A stretch of DNA of 25,561 nucleotides from JBCDLI01 sp038745535 (GCA_038745535.1 JBCDLI010000036.1:1-25561), one strand, 5' to 3'; numbered from the stretch's first letter, positions 15,060-22,834 are shown. Made by a program: numbers and translations. The notes: generated by a model not told the origin, from the letters alone.

Positions 15060-15361
15060 ACAAGAAGATCGTACTAGACCCGCCTTATCTGGATGATGAG
15101 GAGCGTGAAATGCTGGAAGGCATTGATTGGGAGAAAGTCGATTTCGGCTCAGAAGAAGAGCGTGAAGAACGCCGCGAGTTTCACAAACAGGTCGCAAAGA
15201 ACACGATGAACCCGCCGAAGGTTCAGATATCCGCGCGGCTTTCAAAATATGATCTATCGAAGCTACGCGCGATCGCCATGCGAAAAGGCATTCCGTACCA
15301 AACCCTGCTCGGCTCGATTGTGCACCAATACGTCGAAGGCTACCTGGTAGAGCGCGACTGA
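15056..15361 (+). CDS. Antitoxin, ribbon-helix-helix type
   Basis: This 101-residue protein has a very acidic N-terminal half (many Asp and Glu, residues 12-45), suited to wrapping a basic toxin. The C-terminal half has a strand-helix-helix layout: V-Q-I-S-A-R-L-S, then K-L-R-A-I-A-M-R-K-G-I-P-Y-Q-T-L-L, then a final helix H-Q-Y-V-E-G. That pattern is common in CopG/BrnA-like antitoxins that repress their own promoter. AAGGAG lies 9 bases before the ATG, which overlaps the toxin stop. Because the antitoxin has a strong site and the toxin none, the antitoxin should be made in excess. The stop abuts the pccA stop with no gap. Confidence 0.72.
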   Translation: MNKKIVLDPPYLDDEEREMLEGIDWEKVDFGSEEEREERREFHKQVAKNTMNPPKVQISARLSKYDLSKLRAIAMRKGIPYQTLLGSIVHQYVEGYLVERD

Positions 15362-17464
15362 TCAAACCTCAAACTCCATGATCACGGCGTCGACTGCCAA
15401 GCTATCGCCGGGTGCTGCCTTAATCTGCTTTACCACACCCTGCTTCTCGGCGCGGAGCACATTTTCCATCTTCATGGCTTCCACAATCGCCAGCGTCTGG
15501 CCTTCCTGAACCACGTCGCCCTCGGCGACTTCGACTGTCACAACGAGCCCAGGCATCGGACATAAAAGCATGTTGGATGTGTCGGGGGCTAGTTTCTCCG
15601 GCATTAGCGCCAAAAGCGGCGTCACATGGGGCGGCGTAATGCTAATGTTGAGGTCTGCACCCGCATGACGCAGCCGGAAGCCCATGCTTGTGCGATCAAT
15701 TTTGGCCAGCCTATGAGGCAGATTCACGCCGTCATTGGCTTCGGAATCGAAATGGCTCGGGCAAACGCTAAACTGAATGAGTGTGTCGCCGGGTTGATAG
15801 TTGAGGGCAACATCGTATTCATGAGGTTGGTCGCTCGCCTCTCCATCTTTGTCCGTATCGCGATACCATACGGAGAAATCAGACAAACCAAGCTCGCGGT
15901 CTACCTCACTGCCGCGATGAAAAACCGAGAAAGCATGGGTCGTGCCGTTGAGCGTCACATCCCACTCGAGCTGCGCCCTATCATCTTTACCGAACGTGGC
16001 GACCTTATGCCGTTTCCTCGTCGCATGAACCGTCTGCAGACAGGCTGCCGCAATCGCGAGGTCACGTGCGGCGTCTTCATCGAGCGGTGCGCCTTTAAAT
16101 CCGTCCGGGTACTCCTCTTCGATGAAAGCGGTCGTGATGTTGCCCGATTGAAAGCGCGAATGCATCATCACCGCCGCGCAAAATGGTAGATTATGGCCGA
16201 TACCCTCAACCTCAAAGGCGTCAAGCGCGTCACCCATCGCCACGATGGCGCGGGCGCGATCCGGTGCCCACGTGCATAATTTCGCAATCATGGGGTCGTA
16301 GAACATGGAAATTTCGCCCCCCTCAAACACACCGGTGTCGTTGCGAATAATCGCTTCGTCATCGTTTAAAGCGTCGGGGCCAGCGGGCTTGTACCGCGTC
16401 AGGCGACCGATAGACGGCAGGAAGTTGCGATACGGGTCTTCCGCGTAAAGGCGACTTTCAATTGCCCATCCATCGATGCCAATATCGTCTTGCCGCAGCG
16501 CCAGCTTTTCGTCCGCCGCGACGCGGATCATCTGTTCGACCAGATCAACCCCGGTGATGAGCTCAGTGACAGGATGCTCCACTTGCAGACGCGTGTTCAT
16601 CTCCAGAAAATAGAAGTTGCGGTCTTTGTCGACGATGAACTCCACCGTGCCCGCGCTTGCGTAACCAACGGCTTTCGAAAGCGCAACCGACTGCTCGCCC
16701 ATCGCCTTGCGCGTGGCTTCATCCAAAAACGGTGATGGAGCTTCTTCAATCACCTTTTGGTTGCGGCGCTGAATAGAGCACTCGCGCTCGTTCAGATAGA
16801 TGCAGTTGCCATGGCTGTCTGCTAGCACCTGAATTTCGATGTGGCGCGGCTGCTCGACAAACTTTTCAATAAAAATGCGGTCATCGCCAAAGGAAGAAGC
16901 GGCCTCGGACTTCGAGCGGTCGAAACCCTCCCGCGCCTCGTCATCATTGTGGGCGATGCGCATGCCCTTACCGCCACCGCCAGCCGACGCTTTGATCATG
17001 ACCGGATAGCCAATTTCCGACGCGATTTTCACCGCGTGGTCAGCATCGTCGATCAATCCCATGAAGCCTGGCACGGTGGAAACACCCGCTTCCGCGGCGA
17101 TCTTCTTAGAGGTGATCTTGTCGCCCATCGCCTCAATGGCTTTCGGCGGCGGACCAATGAAGGCGATGCCTTCGGCCGCAAGCCGTTCGGCAAACTCCGC
17201 ACGCTCGGACAAAAACCCGTAACCGGGATGAACAGCCTCTGCACCGGTCTGCTTGCAGGCATCGATCATCTTGTCGATCACCAAATAACTCTCGGCAGCT
17301 GCGGGCGGGCCGATATGCACGGCCTCATCCGCCATCTCGACGTGGAGGGCGTTCTTGTCGGCGTCAGAGTAAACCGCGACCGTCGCCACGCCCATGCGCT
17401 TGGCCGTCTTGAAAACGCGGCAGGCAATCTCGCCCCGGTTGGCAACCAGAATTTTCCTAAACAT
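15362..17464 (-). CDS. pccA: Propionyl-CoA carboxylase alpha subunit (biotin carboxylase + BCCP)
   Basis: This 700-residue subunit carboxylates biotin using ATP and bicarbonate, then swings it to PccB. The biotin carboxylase domain (about 1-450) shows the ATP-grasp loop G-G-G-G-K-G-M (162-168) and E-M-N-T-R-L-Q-V-E-H (288-297). A middle region (about 500-620) matches the BT domain that joins alpha to beta subunits in propionyl-CoA carboxylase. The C-terminal BCCP domain has E-A-M-K665-M-E-N, with K665 the biotin site 35 residues from the end, as usual. The start has GGGGGAG upstream. pccB is upstream in the same direction, separated by the Rho-N-like gene and DUF4160-DUF2442 pairs. Confidence 0.95.
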   Translation of the reverse strand: MFRKILVANRGEIACRVFKTAKRMGVATVAVYSDADKNALHVEMADEAVHIGPPAAAESYLVIDKMIDACKQTGAEAVHPGYGFLSERAEFAERLAAEGIAFIGPPPKAIEAMGDKITSKKIAAEAGVSTVPGFMGLIDDADHAVKIASEIGYPVMIKASAGGGGKGMRIAHNDDEAREGFDRSKSEAASSFGDDRIFIEKFVEQPRHIEIQVLADSHGNCIYLNERECSIQRRNQKVIEEAPSPFLDEATRKAMGEQSVALSKAVGYASAGTVEFIVDKDRNFYFLEMNTRLQVEHPVTELITGVDLVEQMIRVAADEKLALRQDDIGIDGWAIESRLYAEDPYRNFLPSIGRLTRYKPAGPDALNDDEAIIRNDTGVFEGGEISMFYDPMIAKLCTWAPDRARAIVAMGDALDAFEVEGIGHNLPFCAAVMMHSRFQSGNITTAFIEEEYPDGFKGAPLDEDAARDLAIAAACLQTVHATRKRHKVATFGKDDRAQLEWDVTLNGTTHAFSVFHRGSEVDRELGLSDFSVWYRDTDKDGEASDQPHEYDVALNYQPGDTLIQFSVCPSHFDSEANDGVNLPHRLAKIDRTSMGFRLRHAGADLNISITPPHVTPLLALMPEKLAPDTSNMLLCPMPGLVVTVEVAEGDVVQEGQTLAIVEAMKMENVLRAEKQGVVKQIKAAPGDSLAVDAVIMEFEV

Positions 17465-17500
17465 CGTCTGCTCCCCCCGCCCCCATGCGGCCTGTGACTG

Positions 17501-17764
17501 CTAGTTTTCGCGCAGCGCCTCGATTAACTCGTCTTTGCTCATATCAGACCGGCCCTCAATATCGAGTTCCTTCGCCCGGTCATAGAGCGCATCCTTCGTC
17601 CATTCTTCATAAGCGGCTGCTTTGCCACCCTTTTCCGATGGATTCATATCGTCGTTGGCCTGCGCATCGGCGATGGCTGCTGCCTTGCCCTTGGAATATC
17701 CTTTGTCACGCAGCGCTTCATAGGTGTCGTCGTCTTTGATGCTGGAGCCGTGATCATTTGCCAT
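17501..17764 (-). CDS. Small Rho-N-like domain protein (DUF7218-like)
   Basis: This 87-residue hydrophilic protein has two parts. The N-terminal half contains Y-E-A-L-R-D-K-G-Y-S-K-G-K-A-A-A-I-A and a basic P-S-E-K-G-G-K block. The C-terminal half, W-T-K-D-A-L-Y-D-R-A-K-E-L-D-I-E-G-R-S-D to the end, is a SAP/Rho-N-type helix-turn-helix, a fold used in nucleic acid binding. The protein is likely cytoplasmic; its role is unknown. AAGGA precedes the ATG by about 10 bases. It lies between pccA and the DUF2442 gene in a gene cluster to which it has no obvious metabolic link, so it may be a passenger. Confidence 0.75.
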   Translation of the reverse strand: MANDHGSSIKDDDTYEALRDKGYSKGKAAAIADAQANDDMNPSEKGGKAAAYEEWTKDALYDRAKELDIEGRSDMSKDELIEALREN

Positions 17765-17781
17765 TTGCGAGTTTCCTTATC

Positions 17782-17819
17782 CGTTGACCGTTGATGCCCA
17801 ACTGGGCGTAGGGTCAACG
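17782..17819. promoter_or_regulatory. Nested inverted repeat upstream of the Rho-N-like gene
   Basis: CGTTGACC (17782-17789) pairs exactly with GGTCAACG (17812-17819). Inside, GCCC and GGGC form a second stem around AACT. It lies about 20 bp before the Rho-N-like gene start, on its leader. It could be a structured leader or an operator. The rest of 17765-17959 holds no gene I can support. Confidence 0.4.
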
Positions 17820-17959
17820 CGCAGGGCTGAGGATACGCTCCATGGAGTGGTTGAATATCTTGGTACGAGATATGCAGTTTTAGTGTTTATTTCGCTGCAG
17901 ATGATAAGTTGCGCGCATCCTGAGGTTCCTGAAATAACTGGACCCTAGTGGTTGTTTCG

Positions 17960-18244
17960 TTATTCAGCTGCTTCAGCAGGTGGCAAAGCACCGGGCGCAG
18001 GCCCACCGACAATAAGTGCTTTTGCGCTAACGAACTCATCAAGCTCCGCCCAACCCACAGCGTCGCCAAACGGAAGCACTTCCCAATTTTCACGTTCCTC
18101 CGCCAATGCCGAATGCAATCGTGGATACCACCATAAAGGTGCTTCTATCCTTCGACCATCGGCCATCACAAAGGCGAAATGGTCGGCGCTGAACACGACC
18201 CTATCAACTTGAAGACGGTCCTCGTCAATTTCCAAAGTAACCAT
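17960..18244 (-). CDS. DUF2442 protein, copy 1
   Basis: The start is the ATG at 18244 (94 residues), set by GGAGAG 8 bases upstream; the open frame continues to 18334 but that part has no family character and overlaps DUF4160 more deeply. The DUF2442 core is clear: a strand with V-V-F-S-A-D-H, D-G-R-R-I-E, then P-L-W-W-Y-P-R-L, a helix with E-E-R-E-N-W-E, and W-A-E-L-D-E. Such proteins are commonly paired with DUF4160 and have been proposed to form toxin-antitoxin-like modules, without proof here. It overlaps the upstream DUF4160 gene by 20 bp, so the two are translationally coupled. Its tail (P-P-A-E-A-A-E) closely matches copy 2. Confidence 0.8.
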   Translation of the reverse strand: MVTLEIDEDRLQVDRVVFSADHFAFVMADGRRIEAPLWWYPRLHSALAEERENWEVLPFGDAVGWAELDEFVSAKALIVGGPAPGALPPAEAAE

Positions 18245-18461
18245 TCCAACTCTCCAAAAATGACGCCTGATTGTCGCGAACGACTTTGACAATAGCATTG
18301 ATTTCATGGGGTGAAAAACCGGCGTTGCGAGCAACCGAACAGTCTCTCAACCATACCTTCAACTGCTTGCGATCTTTCAGAACGTGCACATTGGGCGGCT
18401 CACCAATTTCTTTGGAGTAGAACAGAAATTTATGCCCTTTCCAGTTGAGCAAAGTAGGCAT
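18225..18461 (-). CDS. DUF4160 protein, copy 1
   Basis: This 78-residue protein matches DUF4160: M-P-T-L-L-N-W-K-G-H-K-F start, E-P-P-N-V-H-V as the conserved Pro-His centre (about 22-28), K-V-W-L, and a C-terminal helix with H-E-I-N. A GAGGGG Shine-Dalgarno lies 8 bases before the ATG. It is the first gene of a two-gene unit with DUF2442. The role is unknown; the short length, strict pairing and overlap are typical of toxin-antitoxin-like units. It is intact, unlike its second copy upstream on the same strand. Confidence 0.8.
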   Translation of the reverse strand: MPTLLNWKGHKFLFYSKEIGEPPNVHVLKDRKQLKVWLRDCSVARNAGFSPHEINAIVKVVRDNQASFLESWNGYFGN

Positions 18462-18590
18462 GCAAAGGTCCCCTCACCATGCTATTGCGCCAAACTTGGC
18501 AGCGACGACGCCCGTCTTGTAAATACGGCCGATAGTTTCATCGCGATTGGCGACGGGGATTTAGAAGACTATAAAAACTGAGTCCTCTTT

Positions 18591-18878
18591 TCATTCAGCT
18601 GCTTCAGTAGGCGGAACAGCATTGGGTGCCTTCACACCCTTTAACAGTGTCGCAACACTGAGGTCCTCATCCAATTCATCCCAGTGTAATCCCGACGGAG
18701 ATAACTCAACTGCTTCAAGTTGTTCTTTCGTGGCTTGCTGCAGTGTCGGATACCACCACAGCGGCACAATGAATTGAAGGCCAGAAGCAAGGTTCACTTC
18801 CCTGTTCGCTTCCCAAAAAGCAACGGAAATTGGCTCAAAGTCTTCCCAGTTTTTATCCGAAATGACGATGCCATCCAT
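18591..18878 (-). CDS. DUF2442 protein, copy 2
   Basis: I start it at the ATG of 18878 (95 residues), with AAGGAG 7 bases upstream, rather than the TTG at 18881. The DUF2442 core is present: V-P-L-W-W-Y-P-T-L, K-E-Q-L-E-A-V-E-L, W-D-E-L-D-E-D-L-S, and the same T-E-A-A-E type tail as copy 1. It overlaps the upstream DUF4160 remnant by 26 bp. Because its partner is broken by a stop codon, this gene may survive alone, may neutralise the copy 1 partner, or may be decaying. The two pairs are 130 bp apart; 18462-18590 holds no further gene. Confidence 0.78.
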   Translation of the reverse strand: MDGIVISDKNWEDFEPISVAFWEANREVNLASGLQFIVPLWWYPTLQQATKEQLEAVELSPSGLHWDELDEDLSVATLLKGVKAPNAVPPTEAAE

Positions 18879-19086
18879 CAATCAGCTCCTTACAATTTTC
18901 AGCCACCACCTGCAGAAGTTCGCGCTCGGTCTTCGCGTTCACTCGCCTATTATACGCTACGGAAATGGGTTCGAGCCAGACTTTCAGTTCTTGTCGATCC
19001 TTGCGGATGTGAACGTGCGGCGGTTCATGCACATCCAAACCATAAAAGTGAAACTTCCACCCTCTCCATTAGAGTATCTTTGGCAT
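18853..19086 (-). pseudogene. DUF4160 gene, copy 2, with in-frame stop at codon 6
   Basis: Reading from the ATG at 19086 gives M-P-K-I-L-stop-W-R-G-W-K-F, aligned to M-P-T-L-L-N-W-K-G-H-K-F of copy 1. The stop is TAA at 19069-19071, where copy 1 has Asn. The frame then runs undamaged through E-P-P-H-V-H-I and K-V-W-L to a normal end. A GAGGGG lies 5-6 bases before the ATG, so the original start is clear. The downstream part could be made only by a weak TTG at 19038, which would lose 16 residues. The start is 10 bp after the pccB stop. I call it a nonsense-mutated gene; an error in the sequence is the alternative. Confidence 0.8.
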
Positions 19087-19095
19087 CCCAACCCC

Positions 19096-20628
19096 TCACA
19101 GCGGAATATTGTCATGCTTGCGTTTGGGCGCGTCCACCTGCTTGGTTTTCAGCAATTCGAAAGCACGGGCCACGCGGCGGCGGGTTGAGTGCGGCTGGAT
19201 AACTTCATCCACAAAACCGCGCTGGGCAGCAATGAACGGGTTGGCAAAACGGTCTTCGTACTCTTTCGTGCGTTCCGCCATCTTGTCTGCATCACCCAGT
19301 TCAGAGCGGTGCAAAATTTCAGCGGCACCTTTCGCACCCATCACCGCGATTTGCGCAGTCGGCCACGCATAATTCACATCGGCACGAATGTGCTTTGAGG
19401 CCATCACGTCGTAGGCCCCACCGTACGCTTTCCGCGTGATGACCGTCACCTTTGGTACGGTCGCTTCTGCATAGGCGAAAAGCAGCTTCGCGCCGTGCTT
19501 AATGATACCGCCATATTCCTGCGCGACGCCCGGCAGAAAGCCCGGTACGTCCACCAGCGTAAGGATCGGGATGTTGAACGCATCGCAAAAGCGCACGAAC
19601 CGCGCGGCCTTCTTCGATGAATCAATGTCGAGACAACCAGCCAGCACCATCGGCTGGTTCGCGACAACGCCCACGGTCTCACCGTTTAGCCGGATGAAAC
19701 CGATCAACACATTGCCCGCGTGGGCCTTTTGAACCTCGAAAAATTCGCCCTCGTCGGCGATTTTCGTGATCACCTCGCTGATATCATAAGGCTTGTTTGG
19801 ATTGTCCGGGATCAGCGTATCGAGGCTCGTTTCCAAGCGATCCGGCGCGTCTTCGGTCGGCAAAGCCGGTGCTTTCTCGCGGCTGGATGAAGGCAGGAAA
19901 TCGAACAGTCGCCGGATTTCGGTCAGCGCTTCCACATCATTGTCAAAAGCGCCGTCCGCGACGGACGACTTCGTTGTGTGTGTGGATGCGCCGCCAAGTT
20001 CTTCGGCCGTCACGATCTCGTTGGTCACCGTTTTCACAACATCGGGCCCGGTGACAAACATGTAAGACGTGTCACGCACCATGTAGATGAAATCGGTCAT
20101 GGCAGGCGAATAAACCGCCCCACCCGCGCACGGCCCCATGATCACCGAAATTTGCGGCACCACGCCGGAGGCCTGCACATTGCGATAGAACACCTCCGCA
20201 TAGCCACCAAGCGACGCTACGCCTTCCTGAATGCGCGCACCGCCAGAATCGTTCAATCCAATAACCGGCACGCCGTTTTGCACAGCAAGATCGAGAATTT
20301 TACAGATTTTCTCAGCGTGTGTCTCCGATAGCGAGCCGCCAAACACCGTGAAATCCTGCGAGTAAACATAGACAGCACGTCCATTAATCGTGCCCCATCC
20401 GGTAATAACGCCATCGCCCGGAAACTGCTGCACCTCCATTCCGAAATCGGTGCAACGATGGGTCTTGTACATGTCGTATTCTTCAAACGACCCTTCATCG
20501 AGAAGCACATCCAACCGCTCGCGCGCTGTCAGTTTGCCCTTGGCATGCTGCGAATCAATGCGTTTTTGCCCGCCTCCAAGGCGCGCCTGCGCGCGCTTCT
20601 CTTCCAGCTGCTCAAGAATGTCTTGCAT
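19096..20628 (-). CDS. pccB: Propionyl-CoA carboxylase beta subunit (carboxyltransferase)
   Basis: The start is the ATG at 20628 (510 residues), preceded by GGAGAGG at 7-8 bases; an upstream in-frame start at 20649 would add seven residues of the leader. PccB moves the carboxyl group from biotin to propionyl-CoA, giving (S)-methylmalonyl-CoA. The crotonase-like fold shows N-D-S-G-G-A-R-I-Q-E-G (126-136) and G-P-C-A-G-G-A-V (165-172) as oxyanion loops, and F-L-P-G-V-A-Q-E-Y-G plus K-A-Y-G-G-A-Y-D in the second half. Length and motifs fit propionyl rather than acetyl carboxylases. The DUF4160 copy 2 remnant begins 10 bp downstream. Confidence 0.95.
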   Translation of the reverse strand: MQDILEQLEEKRAQARLGGGQKRIDSQHAKGKLTARERLDVLLDEGSFEEYDMYKTHRCTDFGMEVQQFPGDGVITGWGTINGRAVYVYSQDFTVFGGSLSETHAEKICKILDLAVQNGVPVIGLNDSGGARIQEGVASLGGYAEVFYRNVQASGVVPQISVIMGPCAGGAVYSPAMTDFIYMVRDTSYMFVTGPDVVKTVTNEIVTAEELGGASTHTTKSSVADGAFDNDVEALTEIRRLFDFLPSSSREKAPALPTEDAPDRLETSLDTLIPDNPNKPYDISEVITKIADEGEFFEVQKAHAGNVLIGFIRLNGETVGVVANQPMVLAGCLDIDSSKKAARFVRFCDAFNIPILTLVDVPGFLPGVAQEYGGIIKHGAKLLFAYAEATVPKVTVITRKAYGGAYDVMASKHIRADVNYAWPTAQIAVMGAKGAAEILHRSELGDADKMAERTKEYEDRFANPFIAAQRGFVDEVIQPHSTRRRVARAFELLKTKQVDAPKRKHDNIPL

Positions 20629-20700
20629 GTACCTCTCCCCGGGCGGCACCGAAATGACTGCCCCACGCAGCAGCGCCTTAGTGCAATCCTCTAATCGAAA

Positions 20701-21489
20701 TCAAAGACCGCCGACAAACTCTTTAATAATGTCGGCCATCATCGGCGCTTGCTCAACACACGGTATATGCCCCGCCCCTTTGATCACGTCATAGCGCGCG
20801 CCGGGAATTGTTTTGGCGAGTTCCAGCACTTTCGCGGGCGGCGTGGAAACATCTTTGTCTCCCACGATGCACGATACGGGGATCGGCAGTGTTTCGGCAA
20901 TCTCTTTCAGGTCACCGTCGCGAAGCGCAGCGCATGTGCCAATGTAGCCAGCCTGAGGCATCCGCGCGACCATGTTGCGATAGCCTGCGATGTCGGCTGG
21001 ATTTTCCGCGCGATATGTCTTTGTGAACCAACGATCCATCACCGCGTCGGCTACCTTCTCCATGCCATGACTTTGGATTGCTTCAATGCGCTCATTCCAA
21101 AGCGCTTCTGTACCGATTTTGTAGGCCGTGTCGCAAAGCACGAGCGCTTTCACCAGGTCCGGTCGTTTAGAAGCCAAAAGCTGCGCAATCATGCCGCCGA
21201 TGGACAGGCCAACAAGAACAGCATCCTTGATACCAAGATGATCGAGAAGCGCCGAGAGGTCAGAGGCATGATCATCAAGGGAATATGGTGTGTCACCGAC
21301 CGAGGACAGGCCATGGCCACGCTTGTCATAGTTTAAGCAGCCATACTCTCCGACCATTCGGATAACGACATCACGCCAGATGCGAAAATCAGAGCCGAGC
21401 GCGTTAATGAAAACGAGGGTTGGTTTACCCTCTGGCCCTCCAACGGTCTGATAATGCAGAACAATACCGCCCCGATCAAAGAACTGCAT
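20701..21489 (-). CDS. Alpha/beta hydrolase, 3-oxoadipate enol-lactonase-like
   Basis: This 262-residue protein has the fold and motifs of PcaD-type enol-lactonases: nucleophile elbow G-L-S96-I-G-G, acid D213 (or D211) in G-D-K-D, and H241 in G-A-G-H-I-P. Y-D-K-R-G-H-G-L-S near 54-62 is the family's early loop. PcaD hydrolyses 3-oxoadipate enol-lactone in protocatechuate breakdown. No other pca gene is in the window, so the natural substrate here may differ, and I leave the symbol empty. GGAGG lies 6 bases before the ATG. It is 72 bp upstream of pccB and may be co-transcribed with it. Confidence 0.8.
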   Translation of the reverse strand: MQFFDRGGIVLHYQTVGGPEGKPTLVFINALGSDFRIWRDVVIRMVGEYGCLNYDKRGHGLSSVGDTPYSLDDHASDLSALLDHLGIKDAVLVGLSIGGMIAQLLASKRPDLVKALVLCDTAYKIGTEALWNERIEAIQSHGMEKVADAVMDRWFTKTYRAENPADIAGYRNMVARMPQAGYIGTCAALRDGDLKEIAETLPIPVSCIVGDKDVSTPPAKVLELAKTIPGARYDVIKGAGHIPCVEQAPMMADIIKEFVGGL

Positions 21490-21542
21490 CAGCGCCTCCG
21501 ATTTTCTTTAACAATTGCCGGGGCTTACAACCGCAACCTTAA

Positions 21543-22487
21543 CTAGTCGAGGGCCGCTTCGGCGCTTTCCACCAAATCGTTGGCGACATCAACCGCGTCC
21601 ATCGCGTCTAGGGCGAGGAAGTCTACACCAATGTTCGCGAACCCCTCGGGATCACGGGCGACGCCAGCGCCGCCAACGCCAATTATAATGTCGTCGTGCA
21701 TCGTGGAGGCTCGGATCTCTGACACCACCTCTTTTACGCTGTTACGCGCCGACGATGACCCGACAGTGATGCCTACAACATCAAATCTATGTTCACGAAG
21801 TCTTTGGGTAAGGCCATGATCTGCAACATGATCAACGCCGCTATCCACATGCCAACCGGAGTGTACAAAACACTTCGCCAATATCGAAACGCCGAGAGTG
21901 TGCTTTGAACCCGGCATGTTTACCAGAAGGATGCTACGCCCCTCACCCGTGGAGGCGATTTCCGAACGATCAATGGTCGCGACCTGATCGCACCACAGCA
22001 TTAAACGCGACGATGCGAATTCAACGTCCATCATCGACAAGGTATCATCAATCCAAGCCAATCCGAGCTGGTGGGCCAGTGGCACAGCAATCTCGCGGTA
22101 GAAGGCAGAGAATGCTACGTCGCCGTATTGAAGGTCGTTTGTCACCTCTGCAATCAGGGTTTGATCGTTCTTGATCAACGCGGAAAGAAGAGCGTCAAGA
22201 TCGCGGTTAAGCCATTCCACGAGCCCGGTGTATTGCCACCCGGGTGCGATTGGCATTGATGCCGGAGCGCGAGCATTCAAAAAGCGTTTTGACGATAATT
22301 CCGCCAGCGCCTCTGGCGCAGCTTCGCCCATCATTCGACCCCGCACACGTCTTCCAACCGCACCCGATCCGAGTACGGCTAAAAGCTCTGATCGTTCGCC
22401 CGAAGAGGTCCGTGTCTTTGCGACCTTCTCTTTACTCCCGTACGAACCAAGATTGGCTGGACTATGCCCGTTGCCGCGATTCGTCAT
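21543..22487 (-). CDS. AerR/PpaA-like B12-domain regulator of photosynthesis genes
   Basis: This 314-residue protein has a disordered basic N-terminus (1-80), a helical part (85-175) and a C-terminal cobalamin-binding-type domain. M-P-G-S-K-H196-T-L-G-V-S matches the H-T-L-G site of AerR/PpaA, and L-G-L-A-W145-I-D-D-T-L precedes it as in that family, whose members bind cobalamin or haem and antagonise the repressor PpsR/CrtJ. There is no DNA-binding domain that I can see. It is divergent from bchI, which carries a PpsR box, so light or B12 control of the bch genes is plausible. GGAG lies 4-8 bases before the ATG, and an 8-bp hairpin lies just before it. Confidence 0.8.
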   Translation of the reverse strand: MTNRGNGHSPANLGSYGSKEKVAKTRTSSGERSELLAVLGSGAVGRRVRGRMMGEAAPEALAELSSKRFLNARAPASMPIAPGWQYTGLVEWLNRDLDALLSALIKNDQTLIAEVTNDLQYGDVAFSAFYREIAVPLAHQLGLAWIDDTLSMMDVEFASSRLMLWCDQVATIDRSEIASTGEGRSILLVNMPGSKHTLGVSILAKCFVHSGWHVDSGVDHVADHGLTQRLREHRFDVVGITVGSSSARNSVKEVVSEIRASTMHDDIIIGVGGAGVARDPEGFANIGVDFLALDAMDAVDVANDLVESAEAALD

Positions 22488-22500
22488 GTATCTCCGATCA

Positions 22501-22518
22501 AGCGCCGAGGTCGGCGCT
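22501..22518. promoter_or_regulatory. Perfect inverted repeat before the AerR-like gene
   Basis: AGCGCCGA and TCGGCGCT face each other with a 2-base centre (GG), beginning 14 bp upstream of the AerR-like start and next to its Shine-Dalgarno. It may be an operator or a leader hairpin; the 2-base centre favours a protein-binding dyad. No regulator is identified. Confidence 0.45.
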
Positions 22519-22779
22519 AAAGTGAGAGTAGACCATAGCCCTACGAAATGACACCGTTCATTTGAGAAATCGAAGAAACTTCACAGCGCCGACACATTGG
22601 ACGTTGTTGACTATTTTCAAACGGTTCCACGAAACCTTCAACGAGGGCTTCAAAGCGACCCGCGGCCTTTGATTGTATCTGTATTTTGAAAGAGGGCCAA
22701 TTTAGCGATGTCGCTCTCCGTGATGCTTGGCGGTTTTGGGAGACAGAGGCGCAAATAGGTTCGCGGAGCCACGTATTTC

Positions 22780-22789
22780 ATTTGCAAAT
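22780..22789. promoter_or_regulatory. ATTTGCAAAT palindrome before bchI
   Basis: This perfect 10-bp palindrome lies 14 bp upstream of the PpsR box. Its last bases belong to a GCAAATAG (22784-22791) that also occurs at 22751-22758. The TTTGCAAA core is shared with 9777-9786. The remaining intergenic region (22519-22770) shows no gene. Confidence 0.25.
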
Positions 22790-22802
22790 AGACGCTCTTA
22801 TG

Positions 22803-22820
22803 TGTCAATATAAATTGACA
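22803..22820. promoter_or_regulatory. PpsR/CrtJ box upstream of bchI
   Basis: TGTCAATATAAATTGACA fits TGT-N12-ACA exactly, with 7-bp arms (TGTCAAT / ATTGACA). PpsR (CrtJ) represses bch, crt and puc genes through such sites under oxygen. It ends 14 bp before the bchI ATG. A weaker TGT-N12-AAA at 22674-22691 may be a second half-conserved site for cooperative binding. Confidence 0.85.
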
Positions 22821-22834
22821 CTAAGGACAATCGA

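Noticed and set aside
14709..15365. 218-codon open frame antisense to the toxin-antitoxin genes
   Set aside because: It lies fully opposite two coupled genes with clear family motifs and shows no protein character of its own.
18245..18334. 30-residue N-terminal extension of DUF2442 copy 1
   Set aside because: A good Shine-Dalgarno precedes the internal ATG at 18244, and copy 2 has no comparable extension.
18540..18600. Possible weak hairpin between the two DUF pairs
   Set aside because: The arms around 18563-18592 contain a mismatch and a long loop; not strong enough to call a terminator.
20749..21336. 195-codon open frame antisense to the PcaD-like gene
   Set aside because: The minus-strand gene has the full catalytic triad; the antisense frame matches no family I know.
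22161..22178. TTGATC-N6-GATCAA dyad resembling an FNR/FixK box
   Set aside because: It has the wrong centre spacing for FNR (4 bases between TTGAT and ATCAA) and lies within the AerR-like coding sequence.
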